From the NCBI GenBank assembly GCA_900542275.1, contig UQMW01000002.1:40837-104836 (forward strand): a DNA stretch of 64,000 nucleotides, in the 5' to 3' direction. Under the pieces are notes generated by a model. It was not told the DNA's origin. It did no database searches and worked only from the letters and a program-made list of their open reading frames with translations. The stretch is from an uncultured Collinsella sp. GTDB taxonomy: Bacteria; Actinomycetota; Coriobacteriia; Coriobacteriales; Coriobacteriaceae. Positions 1-8,777 of the stretch are shown here, piece after piece; position 1 is the stretch's first letter, and each line of letters opens with the position of its first letter. The position numbers and the translations under genes were made by a program.

Positions 1-441
1 GCGGTCGATCCCGAGAGCGATATCTACACGCTTGCCGATCTTGAGGGTAAGGTCGTGGCGGTCCAGTCCACCACCAAGCCCGAGTCGATTCTGCTCAATC
101 GTGCCAGTGAAAACGTTCCGCAGATCAAGGAGCTCTACAGCTTTTCGGACCGCTCGTACCTGAACCCGGCGCTCGTCGAGGGCCTGGTCGATGCCATCGC
201 CGCGCATGAGTCCTCGCTGCTTACTTACGAAAAAGACTATGGTGTGACGTATCGCATTCTGTCTGAGCCGCTGCTTGAGGTTGGGTTGGGCACCGCTTTC
301 GATCTCAACGACACACGCGGCATTGACGTTAAGCTCACCCATGCCTATCAAGAAATGCTTGCCGATGGCACCATGGAACGCCTGGTGTCAAAGTACTATG
401 ATGACCCTTCGCCGTTTTTGAATGTGGAGGGCCTGTCATGA
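1..441 (+). CDS. Extracellular solute-binding protein, family 3 (C-terminal part)
   Basis: The reading frame is open from the first base, so the true start lies upstream of the window. The visible 146 residues have the C-terminal lobe of a family 3 (amino-acid type) solute-binding protein: LADLEGKVVAVQ resembles the usual 'L.GK.VGV..GT' strand, and the end (AYQEMLADGTMERLVSKYY) matches the helix where these proteins carry 'MLADGT...KY'. The TGA overlaps the ATG of the next gene (ATGA), so it is translationally coupled to the hybrid kinase. The likely job is to bind a small ligand outside the membrane for the kinase to sense; ligand unknown. Confidence 0.8.
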   Translation, partial: AVDPESDIYTLADLEGKVVAVQSTTKPESILLNRASENVPQIKELYSFSDRSYLNPALVEGLVDAIAAHESSLLTYEKDYGVTYRILSEPLLEVGLGTAFDLNDTRGIDVKLTHAYQEMLADGTMERLVSKYYDDPSPFLNVEGLS

Positions 442-2630
442 TTGATGCGTCCGACCACACCGCTCAGGAGCGGGGCGATCGTTCGGCACGGGAATGGCTC
501 ATCGTCGTCCTGTTGGGGATAGCGCTCTCGATTGTTGCCGGCATGACGAGCTACGCCTACACGACAGCTCAGGCCGAGCAGCGCTTTGCCGACGTTGTCG
601 ATTACGTGGCGACACAGAGCCTTTCCTACGATGCGTTCAACAGCGCCTATGCGACCAAAAACCTGATTCGCGTTATGGAGATCGCCGGAGAGGCGGCGCG
701 CGATATGGAGCGCGACGGCTCGGTGGATAACGCTACGTTGGAGCAATATGCTGACCAGTTTAATGTGACAGCGCTGATCGTAACGGATACATCGGGCAAC
801 TTGGTGTCCGAGTCCTCGAAGGATGACGTGGGCTACGAGTCGCTCGCTGCGAATCTCAAAGAGGCGCCTGCGCTGGAGGTGGCAGCCCATCCGCTTAAGT
901 CCTATACCGCTCGCATTACGCTTGCGGACGATTCGGTCGCAGACATTGGCTGCGTGGCCCGGCGGGACGGTGAGGGCATCGTTGTCGCGGTGAGGCACCA
1001 GAGCGCCAAGGCGGTCGCGAGCAATACGCTCAAGTTGCAGAGCTTGCTCGATGGTTATGAGACCATCGATAGCGGTAACATCGTGATTGAAAACGACGGT
1101 AAGGTCGTTGCGACCAACGCTGTTGAGCCCGCCGTGTCAGGCGTGTTCGATTTGCCTGCGACGGATGCCATCGTTGTCAACGGCATTAAGGAGCGTTGCC
1201 TGGCTGGTAAGGTCAGATTGGTTAACGACAGCGGTGAGTGGTATCTGGGCACATTTGGTAAAGCGCGCGATTTTTACGTGTACACCTATGCTCCCGCGCA
1301 GCGTTACTTTGAGGTTGTTGCCGCTGTTGCTGCCAGTGTGTTGGCACTCTACGGCGGTGTTATAGCCACTGTTGTGTTGGTGCGCCGCCGCGCCGAGAGC
1401 CAACGCTTTACCGACCTGTTGCTGCAGGAGCGCGACTATGGCGACAAGCTAGCAAAGGCAGCGCGTGAGGCCTCGTCTGCCAACTCGGCAAAGACGGAGT
1501 TTTTGCGTCGCATGAGCCACGATCTGCGCACGCCCATCAACGGCATTCGCGGCATGGTCGAGGTCGGCGATGCTAATGCGGACGATCTGCAAAAGCAGAC
1601 CGAGTGCCGCTCAAAGATCTGGACGGCATCGGGACTGCTGCTCGACCTTGCCAACGAGGCCCTGGATATGAGTCGCCTGGAGAGTGGGCAGATCGATCTG
1701 AACCTCGTACCCATAAATTTGGTGGCCCTCAACTGTGAAGTGCGCGATATTTTGGAGCGCCAGGCCGAGGAGCGTCTGGTGACAATTATCTGCGACCAGC
1801 AGACGCTTGATCATCCCTATGTGCGGGTGAGCGTGACGCACCTCAAGCGCTTGTTGCTCAATATTGCCGGCAATGCCGTCAAGTACAACCGCCAGGGCGG
1901 CTATGTTCGCCTGGTGTGCCGCGAGGTGGAGCCAGCGGATGGCGTCCCCGTCTATGAATACACGATCGCCGACAACGGTATTGGCATGAGCGAGGAGTTC
2001 CAACAGCACCTCTACGAGCCGTTTTGCCGCGAGGAGCAACAGGTGGAAGGTGCCTCATCGGGAACTGGCCTGGGTGCGCCTATCGCAAAACAGTTGGTCG
2101 AGCTTATGGGCGGAACCATGAGTTTTACGAGCGTCTTGGGGCAGGGGACGACGTTTACCATCCGCCTGCCGTTCGAGAAATGCAAACGCTCTGAGATTCC
2201 TCAGGCAGTTCGCGTGGATGGGGGCGATGGCGATGCGCTCCAGGGCTTGCGTGTTTTGCTCGTAGAGGATAACGATCTGAATGCCGAGATCGCGCAGTTT
2301 ACACTCAGCCGTGCCGGTGCCGTCGTGACGCATGCTAAGGATGGCGAGTCTGCCGTTGAGGCGTTTGCCGCGAGCGCGCCGCTCGAGTACGACGTGGTGT
2401 TGATGGACATCATGATGCCGGGCATCGATGGCCTTGAGGCCACGCGTCGGATTCGAGCACTCGATCGTGAGGATGCCGCGACCACGCCGATTATCGCCGT
2501 GAGCGCCAACGCCTTTGCCGACGATCGCAGGCTTTCGCGCGAGGCGGGCATGAACGCGCACCTGAGTAAACCCGTGAGTTCGCAGGAGCTCGTTGAGGCG
2601 CTTGCGCACATAGCCGCCGACGCTTTATAG
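438..2630 (+). CDS. Hybrid sensor histidine kinase/response regulator
   Basis: 730 residues. There are two membrane helices (about residues 20-42 and 288-312) around an extracytoplasmic sensor region of some 240 residues, then a coiled linker, a HisKA dimerisation domain with the H-box MSHDLRTPING (His near 361), a HATPase_c domain with an N box (LLNIAGNAVKYN) and G boxes (DNGIGM, GTGLG), and a C-terminal receiver domain (VEDND, phospho-acceptor Asp near 657 in LMDIMMPG, conserved Lys in LSKPV). It lacks an HPt domain, so a phosphotransfer partner must be elsewhere. ATG overlaps the stop of the solute-binding protein gene. The signal sensed is unknown. Confidence 0.93.
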   Translation: MIDASDHTAQERGDRSAREWLIVVLLGIALSIVAGMTSYAYTTAQAEQRFADVVDYVATQSLSYDAFNSAYATKNLIRVMEIAGEAARDMERDGSVDNATLEQYADQFNVTALIVTDTSGNLVSESSKDDVGYESLAANLKEAPALEVAAHPLKSYTARITLADDSVADIGCVARRDGEGIVVAVRHQSAKAVASNTLKLQSLLDGYETIDSGNIVIENDGKVVATNAVEPAVSGVFDLPATDAIVVNGIKERCLAGKVRLVNDSGEWYLGTFGKARDFYVYTYAPAQRYFEVVAAVAASVLALYGGVIATVVLVRRRAESQRFTDLLLQERDYGDKLAKAAREASSANSAKTEFLRRMSHDLRTPINGIRGMVEVGDANADDLQKQTECRSKIWTASGLLLDLANEALDMSRLESGQIDLNLVPINLVALNCEVRDILERQAEERLVTIICDQQTLDHPYVRVSVTHLKRLLLNIAGNAVKYNRQGGYVRLVCREVEPADGVPVYEYTIADNGIGMSEEFQQHLYEPFCREEQQVEGASSGTGLGAPIAKQLVELMGGTMSFTSVLGQGTTFTIRLPFEKCKRSEIPQAVRVDGGDGDALQGLRVLLVEDNDLNAEIAQFTLSRAGAVVTHAKDGESAVEAFAASAPLEYDVVLMDIMMPGIDGLEATRRIRALDREDAATTPIIAVSANAFADDRRLSREAGMNAHLSKPVSSQELVEALAHIAADAL

Positions 2631-2632
2631 GC

Positions 2633-2672
2633 ATGTGGCCCGGTTCCAATGTTGGTTGGAATCGGGCCACAT
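2633..2672. terminator. Strong hairpin after the hybrid kinase gene
   Basis: A 17-bp inverted repeat (ATGTGGCCCGGTTCCAA with one mismatch in the other arm) and a 6-nt loop begin two bases after the stop codon. There is no T-run, so it is either a factor-assisted or a bidirectional terminator between this gene and the convergent PNPOx gene. Confidence 0.55.
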
Positions 2673-2698
2673 TGCTATTGATGAGGCCTGCTGAGGGC

Positions 2699-3178
2699 TT
2701 ACTTTTCCTGAATCTGCTTGCCGCAGAGATGCTCAATCGAAATCTCGTAGAGCTGGACGCCCTTAATGTCCTTGGCGATTTCCTCTTCGACTTCCTCGGC
2801 GGAAGGGTAGTACTTAAGGGCGAGCTGGCGGACTTTGTCTTCGATAAACGCGGGAGTGTCGTTCGCCAGTCGACAGCGGCCAAAGACCACGGTGCTCATA
2901 ACGTAGGGAGCCCAGTCACCGTCCTTGTGCCACTCGTTGCCGTAAACGGTAAAGCAGACCTTGTCATCGCGCTTGAGTGCGTCGACCTTGTGGCCGGCTT
3001 TGGCGCCATGGAAATAGATCTTGTCGTGCTCGGTGTCAAAGAAGTAGTTGACGGGAATGGCGTACGGGTAGCCATCGTCGCCGTTGACGGCAAAGACGCC
3101 GCGCTTGCAGGTAGCGAGCAGTTCGCGCGCTTCCTCGTCAGTGATGGCGCGTTTCTTTCGACGTAAGGGCCTAAACAT
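2699..3178 (-). CDS. Pyridoxamine 5'-phosphate oxidase family (PNPOx-like) flavoprotein
   Basis: 159 residues with the split-barrel flavin-binding pattern of small PNPOx-like/nimA-type proteins: ACKRGVFAVNGDDGYPYAIPVNY, then IYFHGAKAGHKVDAL and VCFTVYGNE. Members bind FMN or F420 and reduce small molecules; the substrate cannot be read from the sequence. I chose the ATG preceded by a GAAAGGAAG Shine-Dalgarno; a longer in-frame start 13 codons upstream lacks one. It lies between the two hybrid kinase genes, convergent with the first and downstream of the second on the same strand. Confidence 0.85.
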   Translation of the reverse strand: MFRPLRRKKRAITDEEARELLATCKRGVFAVNGDDGYPYAIPVNYFFDTEHDKIYFHGAKAGHKVDALKRDDKVCFTVYGNEWHKDGDWAPYVMSTVVFGRCRLANDTPAFIEDKVRQLALKYYPSAEEVEEEIAKDIKGVQLYEISIEHLCGKQIQEK

Positions 3179-3220
3179 CGTTGGCTTCCTTTCTGGTCGT
3201 GCGTGGTGGTTGAGCACAAA

Positions 3221-6025
3221 CTATAGCGAAACGGGTCCGTTTTTCTTGATGCGGGCGAGTATGATTTTGAGCTTGTTAAAGTCGAGCGGTTTGGACAGAT
3301 GGGCGTTCATGCCGGCGTCGTGTGTCGCCTTGGCGTCCTCGGCAAAGGCATTGGCGGTGAGCGCGATGATGGGGATATCGGCTGCATCGGCCTTCTTGCT
3401 CAGGCGAATCGCGCGGGTTGCCTCATAGCCGTCCATGCCCGGCATCATGATGTCCATCAGGATCGCATCGAAGCTGCCGGCGGGATGAGACAGGTACAGA
3501 TCGACGACTTCGTTGCCGTTGACGGCGCGGGTGACCACGACGCCCTCGGATTCTAGCAGCGTCTGGGCAATCTCGGCATTCAATTCGTTGTCTTCGGCGA
3601 GCAGCACGTTCATGTCGGCGAGCGAGCAGTCGAGCGCCCTCTCGACCGTATTCGCCCGCGCCCGGGGGTTCTTGTCGATATCGAGCGGAATTTCCACGTA
3701 GAACGTGGTGCCCACATGGAGTTCGCTGGTGACTTCGATGGTGCCGCCCATCAGTTCAATAAGTGACTTGACGATTGGCATGCCCATGCCGGTTCCCTGG
3801 AACTTGCTGCGCGCATCGTTACCTTCCTGGGCAAACGGCTCATAGATATGCTTTAAAAACTCGGGAGCCATGCCAATGCCGGTGTCCGAAACGCTAAAGC
3901 AAAAGAGTGCGCGCCCGTTATCGAGTGGCTTGGTCTGTGAGCTAAAGGTGACGGAGCCGCCGTGCTTGTTGTACTTAATGCTGTTGTCTAGCAGGTTGAT
4001 TATGATCCGTCGGATATGGGTGGGACTGCCGATCATATATGGCCCCGTGGCGTACGGCAGGCTATTGTTCTGCATTGTGATGCCGTTACCGGACGCGCGG
4101 AGCTTGCACAGCACCAGCGCATCGTCACAGAGCTCTTTGAGGTTAAAAGGCGCATGTTCCAGCGTTAGCTTGCGGTCTTCGATTTTGCCCATCTCGAGGA
4201 TATCGTTGATCAGCGAGAGCAGGTGATTGGCGGCAACACGCGCCTTGGCGCGGCTTTCGCGGGCGACTTGCATATCGCCTTCCTTCAATTCCTCAATTTC
4301 GATAAGGCCCAGGATGCCGTTGAGCGGCGTGCGGATGTCGTGACTCATGCGCGTGAGGAATGCTGTCTTAGCGGCGTTGGCGGCATCGGCTTTTTTGCGC
4401 TCGGTTCGAGCGCGCACGAGCGCCCAGATGAGCAGGACGATGCCGACCGACAACATACCGATGAGGGTAGCTGCAATGGCGGCGCGGTTGCGATAAAGGA
4501 ATTGAAGTGTGTCGGATTCCTGGGCCGTGTACGACGTGGAGGAGTAATTGCTTGCGGAGAGCGATTCTCCGGCATTGATGATGCCCTTGTTGATGATACC
4601 CAGCAGCTCGGGCTTTCCGCGCGAAATCCAGCACGAGAGCTCACAGGTGTCAGGGAGCTCGACCGTCTCGCAGTCCTCGAGGTCATAACGGTCGCCGATG
4701 GTTTTTACGCGTGAACTGGGAGCGACGATGCAGTGTGCCGCTCTCTTCCTGAGGGCGTCGAACGCTTCATCGTCGGATTGGTATTCGGTCACGGTCGCTG
4801 TGGGGAATAGACTTCCAAGTGCATTTTTGTTGACAAACGATGATTTGGTACAGGCGATGTTCTGAAGGTCTTTGTTCAGGTTGCTGCCGGTGTGGATGGC
4901 GGTGAGGGACATGGTCCCCAACGATACCGACTGCACAACGCCTGTTTGCTCGGCAAACCAGTAATCTCGGTATACCGGCAGCGCAACGTCTATGCTTCCC
5001 TTTGACAGGGCCTTTGACATCATCTTGTAGCTATCAAAGGCGACGGTTTTGACCGTAATGCCAAATTTATCGTGCAGCGTCGTCGCAAGCGATGCGAGCG
5101 AACCTTCCATTTCGCCGTCTTCGTCTTCGTTACAGTAGGGGAGTTTGCCCGTAATGTAGCCGAGCGTGATGGTGTTGTTGTTTGCTTTGAGCCAGGAACG
5201 TTCGGGGCCGTTGAGCGATGATGAACCGCTGTTTTGGGCCGAGTAGTTAGATTTGACTTCGTCGATATAGCGTGGGTTGACGCGGGCGATTGCCGTCATG
5301 GCGGCATTGATGTCGTCCATCAGGTCGGAGCGGCTTTTGGGGACGGCAAAGTAGTAGTCGCTCGAACCAATGTAGAACATGGGGGAGGCGCTGGGCGACG
5401 AGGTCGTGTCGTTCATGATGATGGCATCGACCTCGTTGTTTGCGAGCGCGTCAAAGAGAACGGAGTTTCCGTCATACTCCCTGTATGTACAGGCGATTCC
5501 TTCGTTGGTGAGCCACTGCTGGCCAACGAAGGTTTGCATAACGCCGGGGTTGCAGCCGATGGTAAGGCCTTGGAGCGCTTGGGGGTCACCCTTGGCCAGA
5601 TCGTCGCGCTCGGGCTTGGCGTAGATGTAGTAGCGCTCAGTGCCCTCGGGGTTCGAGGAAAAGAGCAGCTTTTGGGCGCGTTCCTCGGAGTAGGAGATGT
5701 TGGACATGAGGTCGATCTCGCCCGTCTCGAGCATGTCCATAAGCTCGGTGAAGGTGCCGGAGACGTATTCGTACCGCCAGCCGGGCGTGTAGTACGACAG
5801 GGTCTGGAGGTACTCGTAACCCCATCCCGAGAGACGCTCGCCGGGGGTGCCATCCTGGAAGCCCTCGTTGTTGACGAGCCAACCAACGCGGACCGTTTTG
5901 ACCTGCTGATCGGTATTGGCGGCATAGGCGGGGGCGGGCATGATGGTGCTCAGTACGGCGAGCACGGCAAGCGCGACGGCCAAGGTGCGATATATAACTG
6001 AACGAAGGACAGCGGAAGCTCTCAC
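3221..6025 (-). CDS. Hybrid histidine kinase with two fused solute-binding (SBP_bac_3) sensor domains
   Basis: About 934 residues. An N-terminal signal/anchor is followed by two tandem family 3 solute-binding modules (roughly residues 40-270 and 280-510; the first contains GWGYEYLQTL and LETGEIDLMSNIS), one membrane helix (about 520-545), HisKA (FLTRMSHDIRTPLNG, His near 562), HATPase_c (INLLDNSIKYN, DTGIGM, GTGMG) and a receiver domain (AEDNE, LMDIMMPGMDG, LSKPL). This is BvgS/EvgS-like architecture without PAS or HPt. GTG at 6025 sits six bases after TTAGGA; a TTG at 6031 is the only longer option. It resembles the kinase at 438-2630, whose binding protein is a separate gene. Confidence 0.9.
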   Translation of the reverse strand: MRASAVLRSVIYRTLAVALAVLAVLSTIMPAPAYAANTDQQVKTVRVGWLVNNEGFQDGTPGERLSGWGYEYLQTLSYYTPGWRYEYVSGTFTELMDMLETGEIDLMSNISYSEERAQKLLFSSNPEGTERYYIYAKPERDDLAKGDPQALQGLTIGCNPGVMQTFVGQQWLTNEGIACTYREYDGNSVLFDALANNEVDAIIMNDTTSSPSASPMFYIGSSDYYFAVPKSRSDLMDDINAAMTAIARVNPRYIDEVKSNYSAQNSGSSSLNGPERSWLKANNNTITLGYITGKLPYCNEDEDGEMEGSLASLATTLHDKFGITVKTVAFDSYKMMSKALSKGSIDVALPVYRDYWFAEQTGVVQSVSLGTMSLTAIHTGSNLNKDLQNIACTKSSFVNKNALGSLFPTATVTEYQSDDEAFDALRKRAAHCIVAPSSRVKTIGDRYDLEDCETVELPDTCELSCWISRGKPELLGIINKGIINAGESLSASNYSSTSYTAQESDTLQFLYRNRAAIAATLIGMLSVGIVLLIWALVRARTERKKADAANAAKTAFLTRMSHDIRTPLNGILGLIEIEELKEGDMQVARESRAKARVAANHLLSLINDILEMGKIEDRKLTLEHAPFNLKELCDDALVLCKLRASGNGITMQNNSLPYATGPYMIGSPTHIRRIIINLLDNSIKYNKHGGSVTFSSQTKPLDNGRALFCFSVSDTGIGMAPEFLKHIYEPFAQEGNDARSKFQGTGMGMPIVKSLIELMGGTIEVTSELHVGTTFYVEIPLDIDKNPRARANTVERALDCSLADMNVLLAEDNELNAEIAQTLLESEGVVVTRAVNGNEVVDLYLSHPAGSFDAILMDIMMPGMDGYEATRAIRLSKKADAADIPIIALTANAFAEDAKATHDAGMNAHLSKPLDFNKLKIILARIKKNGPVSL

Positions 6026-6127
6026 ATGCAATCCTAACGAATCGAGACATTACCGCATAAGGATACCAGCTCAGCCTGCCCAGTCGGCAGCTGCACCGCT
6101 AAACGGTCCCGCCCGGCACTGGCGACT

Positions 6128-6220
6128 AGTCATTGGGGACGTTCTTGTTTGACTAGTCATTTAAGAACGTCCCCAATGACTACTTTCTGCCGGCACAAAA
6201 GGAACGTCCCCAAGTGCCGG
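6128..6220. repeat. Composite intergenic palindrome, GGGACGTTC family
   Basis: Two hairpin units lie side by side. The first has perfect 19-bp arms beginning AGTCATTGGGGACG (6128-6146 and 6163-6181). The second (6190-6220) is bounded by CCGGCAC/GTGCCGG with AAGGAACGTCCCC inside. The second unit recurs in inverse orientation at 19444-19474 with two mismatches over 31 bp, so this is a dispersed element and not a gene-specific terminator. It separates divergently transcribed genes, which argues against a termination role here. Confidence 0.75.
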
Positions 6221-6273
6221 ATGTGGGACAATACCGAGCGAATGTGATTGGGCGTCTGGGAAAAGGGGTCGCG

Positions 6274-6699
6274 ATGAACAAGTTGAGGACGCTTGCCGAC
6301 GTGTTGCGCCAGGCTGGCTTTGCACGTATCACGGGCCTGTTTCTCGTCTTCTATCTGCTGTGCTCGACGGCCGTCTGGCTGTCCGAGCCCACGACCCTCA
6401 CGTTTGGCGACGGCCTCTGGTTTAGCTTTGAGACCGTATCGACGATCGGCTTCGGTGATATCCCGGCCGAGACGCCGGTTGCCCGCGCTATCACCGTCGT
6501 TTTGAGCGTCATCAGCATCTTCTACATCGCCATGCTCACGGGCGTGGCGGTGAACTACTGCAACACGCTTATCAAGATGCGTCAAAAGGACACCATGGCG
6601 CGCTTTATGGACGATCTTGAGCATTTGGAAGAGCTCGATCGTGACGAGCTCGCCGACCTGTCGCGCCGTGTGCGCGAATATCGCCGACGCCAACGCTAG
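6274..6699 (+). CDS. Two-TM potassium channel family protein
   Basis: 141 residues: a membrane helix (about 14-34), a pore loop with the K+ selectivity filter TIGFGD, a second helix (about 72-95) and a charged cytoplasmic tail (HLEELDRDELADLSRRVREY). This is the Ion_trans_2 plan of a minimal KcsA-like tetrameric channel without an RCK ligand-binding domain. The ATG follows AAAAGGGG at good spacing; the longer frame from 6214 runs into the repeat and is rejected. The next gene starts 35 bases downstream and may be co-transcribed. Confidence 0.88.
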   Translation: MNKLRTLADVLRQAGFARITGLFLVFYLLCSTAVWLSEPTTLTFGDGLWFSFETVSTIGFGDIPAETPVARAITVVLSVISIFYIAMLTGVAVNYCNTLIKMRQKDTMARFMDDLEHLEELDRDELADLSRRVREYRRRQR

Positions 6700-6734
6700 A
6701 ACGGGCGACGCGCGTCACGACGAGGGGGACTGAA

Positions 6735-7268
6735 ATGAATATCACCGTGTATCTGGGTGCCAGCGTCGGTAATGACCCGGCGTTTCTACCTGCGGTACAG
6801 GAGCTGGGCAACTGGATTGGCACCAACGGCCACGCGCTGGTATACGGCGGGTCCAAATCGGGCCTGATGGGCGCGCTCGCCGATAGCGTGCTCGATGCTG
6901 GCGGACATGTGACGGGCGTGGAGCCGAGCTTTTTTATCGAGGCCGAGTTTCAGCACGACGGAATCGACGACCTCATCGTGACGAGCGATATGGCCGAGCG
7001 TAAAGCCAAGATGATCGAGCTTGGTGATGCCTTCATTGCCTTTCCCGGCGGGACGGGTACGCTCGAGGAGATTGCCGAGGTCATGTCCGCGGTGTCGTTG
7101 GGGCACCTGAGCGCGCCGTGTATTCTGTACAACTTGGACGGTTACTACAACGATCTCAAGGCGCTGCTCGGACACATGATTGATAAGGGCTTATCGAGCC
7201 CGAGGCGCCAGCTCGGCATCTACTTCGCCGACGATTTGCGTGAGATTGCCTCGATTATCAACGGATAA
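6735..7268 (+). CDS. LOG family (TIGR00730) Rossmann-fold protein
   Basis: 177 residues with the LOG-family signature PGGTGTLEE and the upstream DMAERKAKM segment containing the conserved Arg-Lys pair; the N-terminal VYLGAS and YGGSKSGLMGALAD form the nucleotide-binding Rossmann core. Family members cleave nucleoside 5'-monophosphates to free base and ribose 5-phosphate (cytokinin-activating enzymes in plants and some actinobacteria). In gut bacteria the physiological substrate is unclear. Start ATG has GAGGGGGA upstream. Confidence 0.9.
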   Translation: MNITVYLGASVGNDPAFLPAVQELGNWIGTNGHALVYGGSKSGLMGALADSVLDAGGHVTGVEPSFFIEAEFQHDGIDDLIVTSDMAERKAKMIELGDAFIAFPGGTGTLEEIAEVMSAVSLGHLSAPCILYNLDGYYNDLKALLGHMIDKGLSSPRRQLGIYFADDLREIASIING

Positions 7269-7393
7269 GTCTTGAGCCTGCCCCACTATGACTCCCAATG
7301 GTGCCGTTTGCGGCGCAGGTGGTTGGCTCGTTCGGGCAACGCGCGCTCTACAATAAAATGTATCTATGTCGACTTTGACCGCGGGAGGACCCG

Positions 7394-8695
7394 GTGGATA
7401 ACCTTGCCAAACCCACAAACCGCGCGCTGTTTTTGGTCAGCGTTGCCGTGACCGGTGCACTCGCGGGTGCTGCAGTCTGGCTATTCTTCTTTGCGATGGA
7501 GCGCGGCATTGATTATTTGTGGACCGAGGTCCCGCATATGCTGGGTGTCTCTTCGCCCGAACTCGCCAGCGGTCCGTTCGGCTTTTTGCCGTACCCGTTT
7601 TTTGTCTGCCTGCTGGGCGGCCTGCTGATCGGTCTGTACGAAAAGATGACGGGCGCCAAGACCGACGACCTCAACCAGGTCATGACCAAGGTCAAGCAAG
7701 ACGGTCGCTACCCGTACGACAATCTGGGCAAGCTTTCGCTCGCGGCGCTGCTGCCGTTGCTGTTTGGCGGAAGTATTGGACCGGAGGCCGGCCTGACCGG
7801 CGTTATCGCGGGACTGTGCAGCTGGGTCGGCGATCGCATGCGTCGCTTTGGAGCTGAGTTTAGGGAGCTCACGCTGCTGGGCACCCAGGCTGCCCTGACG
7901 GCGCTCTTTACCGCGCCCGTGTTTGGCTTTGTGGCGCCGCTCGCCGGAAGTGCTGACGGTCAGGGTGCCAATGACGATGAGTCCGCGTCTGACGAGATCA
8001 CCATCAAGCTTCCCAAGGCGCAAAAGACCGTGGTCTACGGTATCGCGATCGCTGGCGGTCTGGGCACCTACCTGCTGCTTGGCCAGCTTGTGGGCGGCGG
8101 CATGGGTATGCCGAGGTTCGAGGCCGCGCAGGTGGGCAACCTCGAGCTTGCTTGGCTTATTCCCCTGGCGCTCGTCGGCACGGCCTGTGGCTGGCTGTAC
8201 TTTGTCTCGGAGCACGCGAGCGAGGCGTTGGCCCACGCCATAGGGGAGCGCCCTGTCGTCAAGGCCATGCTGGCCGGTTTGGCGCTCGCTATCTGCGGCA
8301 CGGTCCTGCCCTACACCATGTTTGCCGGTGAGACCCAGGCCGACGTACTTATGGAGACCTACCTCACCATTCCCGCCGGCATGCTTATCGCGACCGGCCT
8401 TGTTAAGGCCATGCTGACGCCCGCCCTCATCAACCTGGGCTGGCGCGGCGGTCACTTCTTCCCCGTTATCTTCTCGGGCGTGAGCCTGGGCTACGGCCTT
8501 GCCGTCCTTACGGGCGCCGATCCGGTCTTTTGCGTCGCCGTCTGTACCGCCTCGACGATGGGTGCCGTCATGCGTCAGCCCGTCATGGTCGTGGGCCTGC
8601 TGCTCATGTGCTTCCCGCTCAAGGGCATCGTCTGCATGATCATCGCCGCCGTCATCGCGGCAGGCATTCCGCTGCCCAAGCCGCTGCGCAAGTAG
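7394..8695 (+). CDS. ClC family chloride channel/transporter-like protein
   Basis: 433 residues, about ten hydrophobic helices. The region LFGGSIGPEAG occupies the position of the ClC GREGP motif, and GWRGGHFFPVIFSG matches the later G.F.P motif that forms the anion-binding site. The glutamate that gates CLC-ec1 (in GREGP) is replaced by Ile, which by family knowledge suggests a channel-like or uncoupled protein. An acidic, low-complexity loop (about residues 190-205, NDDESASDE) interrupts the two halves. GTG start follows GGGAGGA. A candidate -10 box, TACAAT, lies at about 7350. Confidence 0.82.
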   Translation: MDNLAKPTNRALFLVSVAVTGALAGAAVWLFFFAMERGIDYLWTEVPHMLGVSSPELASGPFGFLPYPFFVCLLGGLLIGLYEKMTGAKTDDLNQVMTKVKQDGRYPYDNLGKLSLAALLPLLFGGSIGPEAGLTGVIAGLCSWVGDRMRRFGAEFRELTLLGTQAALTALFTAPVFGFVAPLAGSADGQGANDDESASDEITIKLPKAQKTVVYGIAIAGGLGTYLLLGQLVGGGMGMPRFEAAQVGNLELAWLIPLALVGTACGWLYFVSEHASEALAHAIGERPVVKAMLAGLALAICGTVLPYTMFAGETQADVLMETYLTIPAGMLIATGLVKAMLTPALINLGWRGGHFFPVIFSGVSLGYGLAVLTGADPVFCVAVCTASTMGAVMRQPVMVVGLLLMCFPLKGIVCMIIAAVIAAGIPLPKPLRK

Positions 8696-8735
8696 CGTAT
8701 TGCGCTTTGCGTTTGTTTAGAACTCGTTTTAAAGA

Positions 8736-8772
8736 AGCCGCGCGAGGCCGTTTGTTTACGGCTCGCGCGGCT
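8736..8772. terminator. Bidirectional terminator between convergent genes
   Basis: Near-perfect stem AGCCGCGCGAGGCCG / CGGCTCGCGCGGCT with an 8-nt loop, placed between the ClC-like gene and the convergent methyltransferase gene. Short T/A-rich tracts lie on either side. Confidence 0.75.
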
Positions 8773-8777
8773 ATTGT

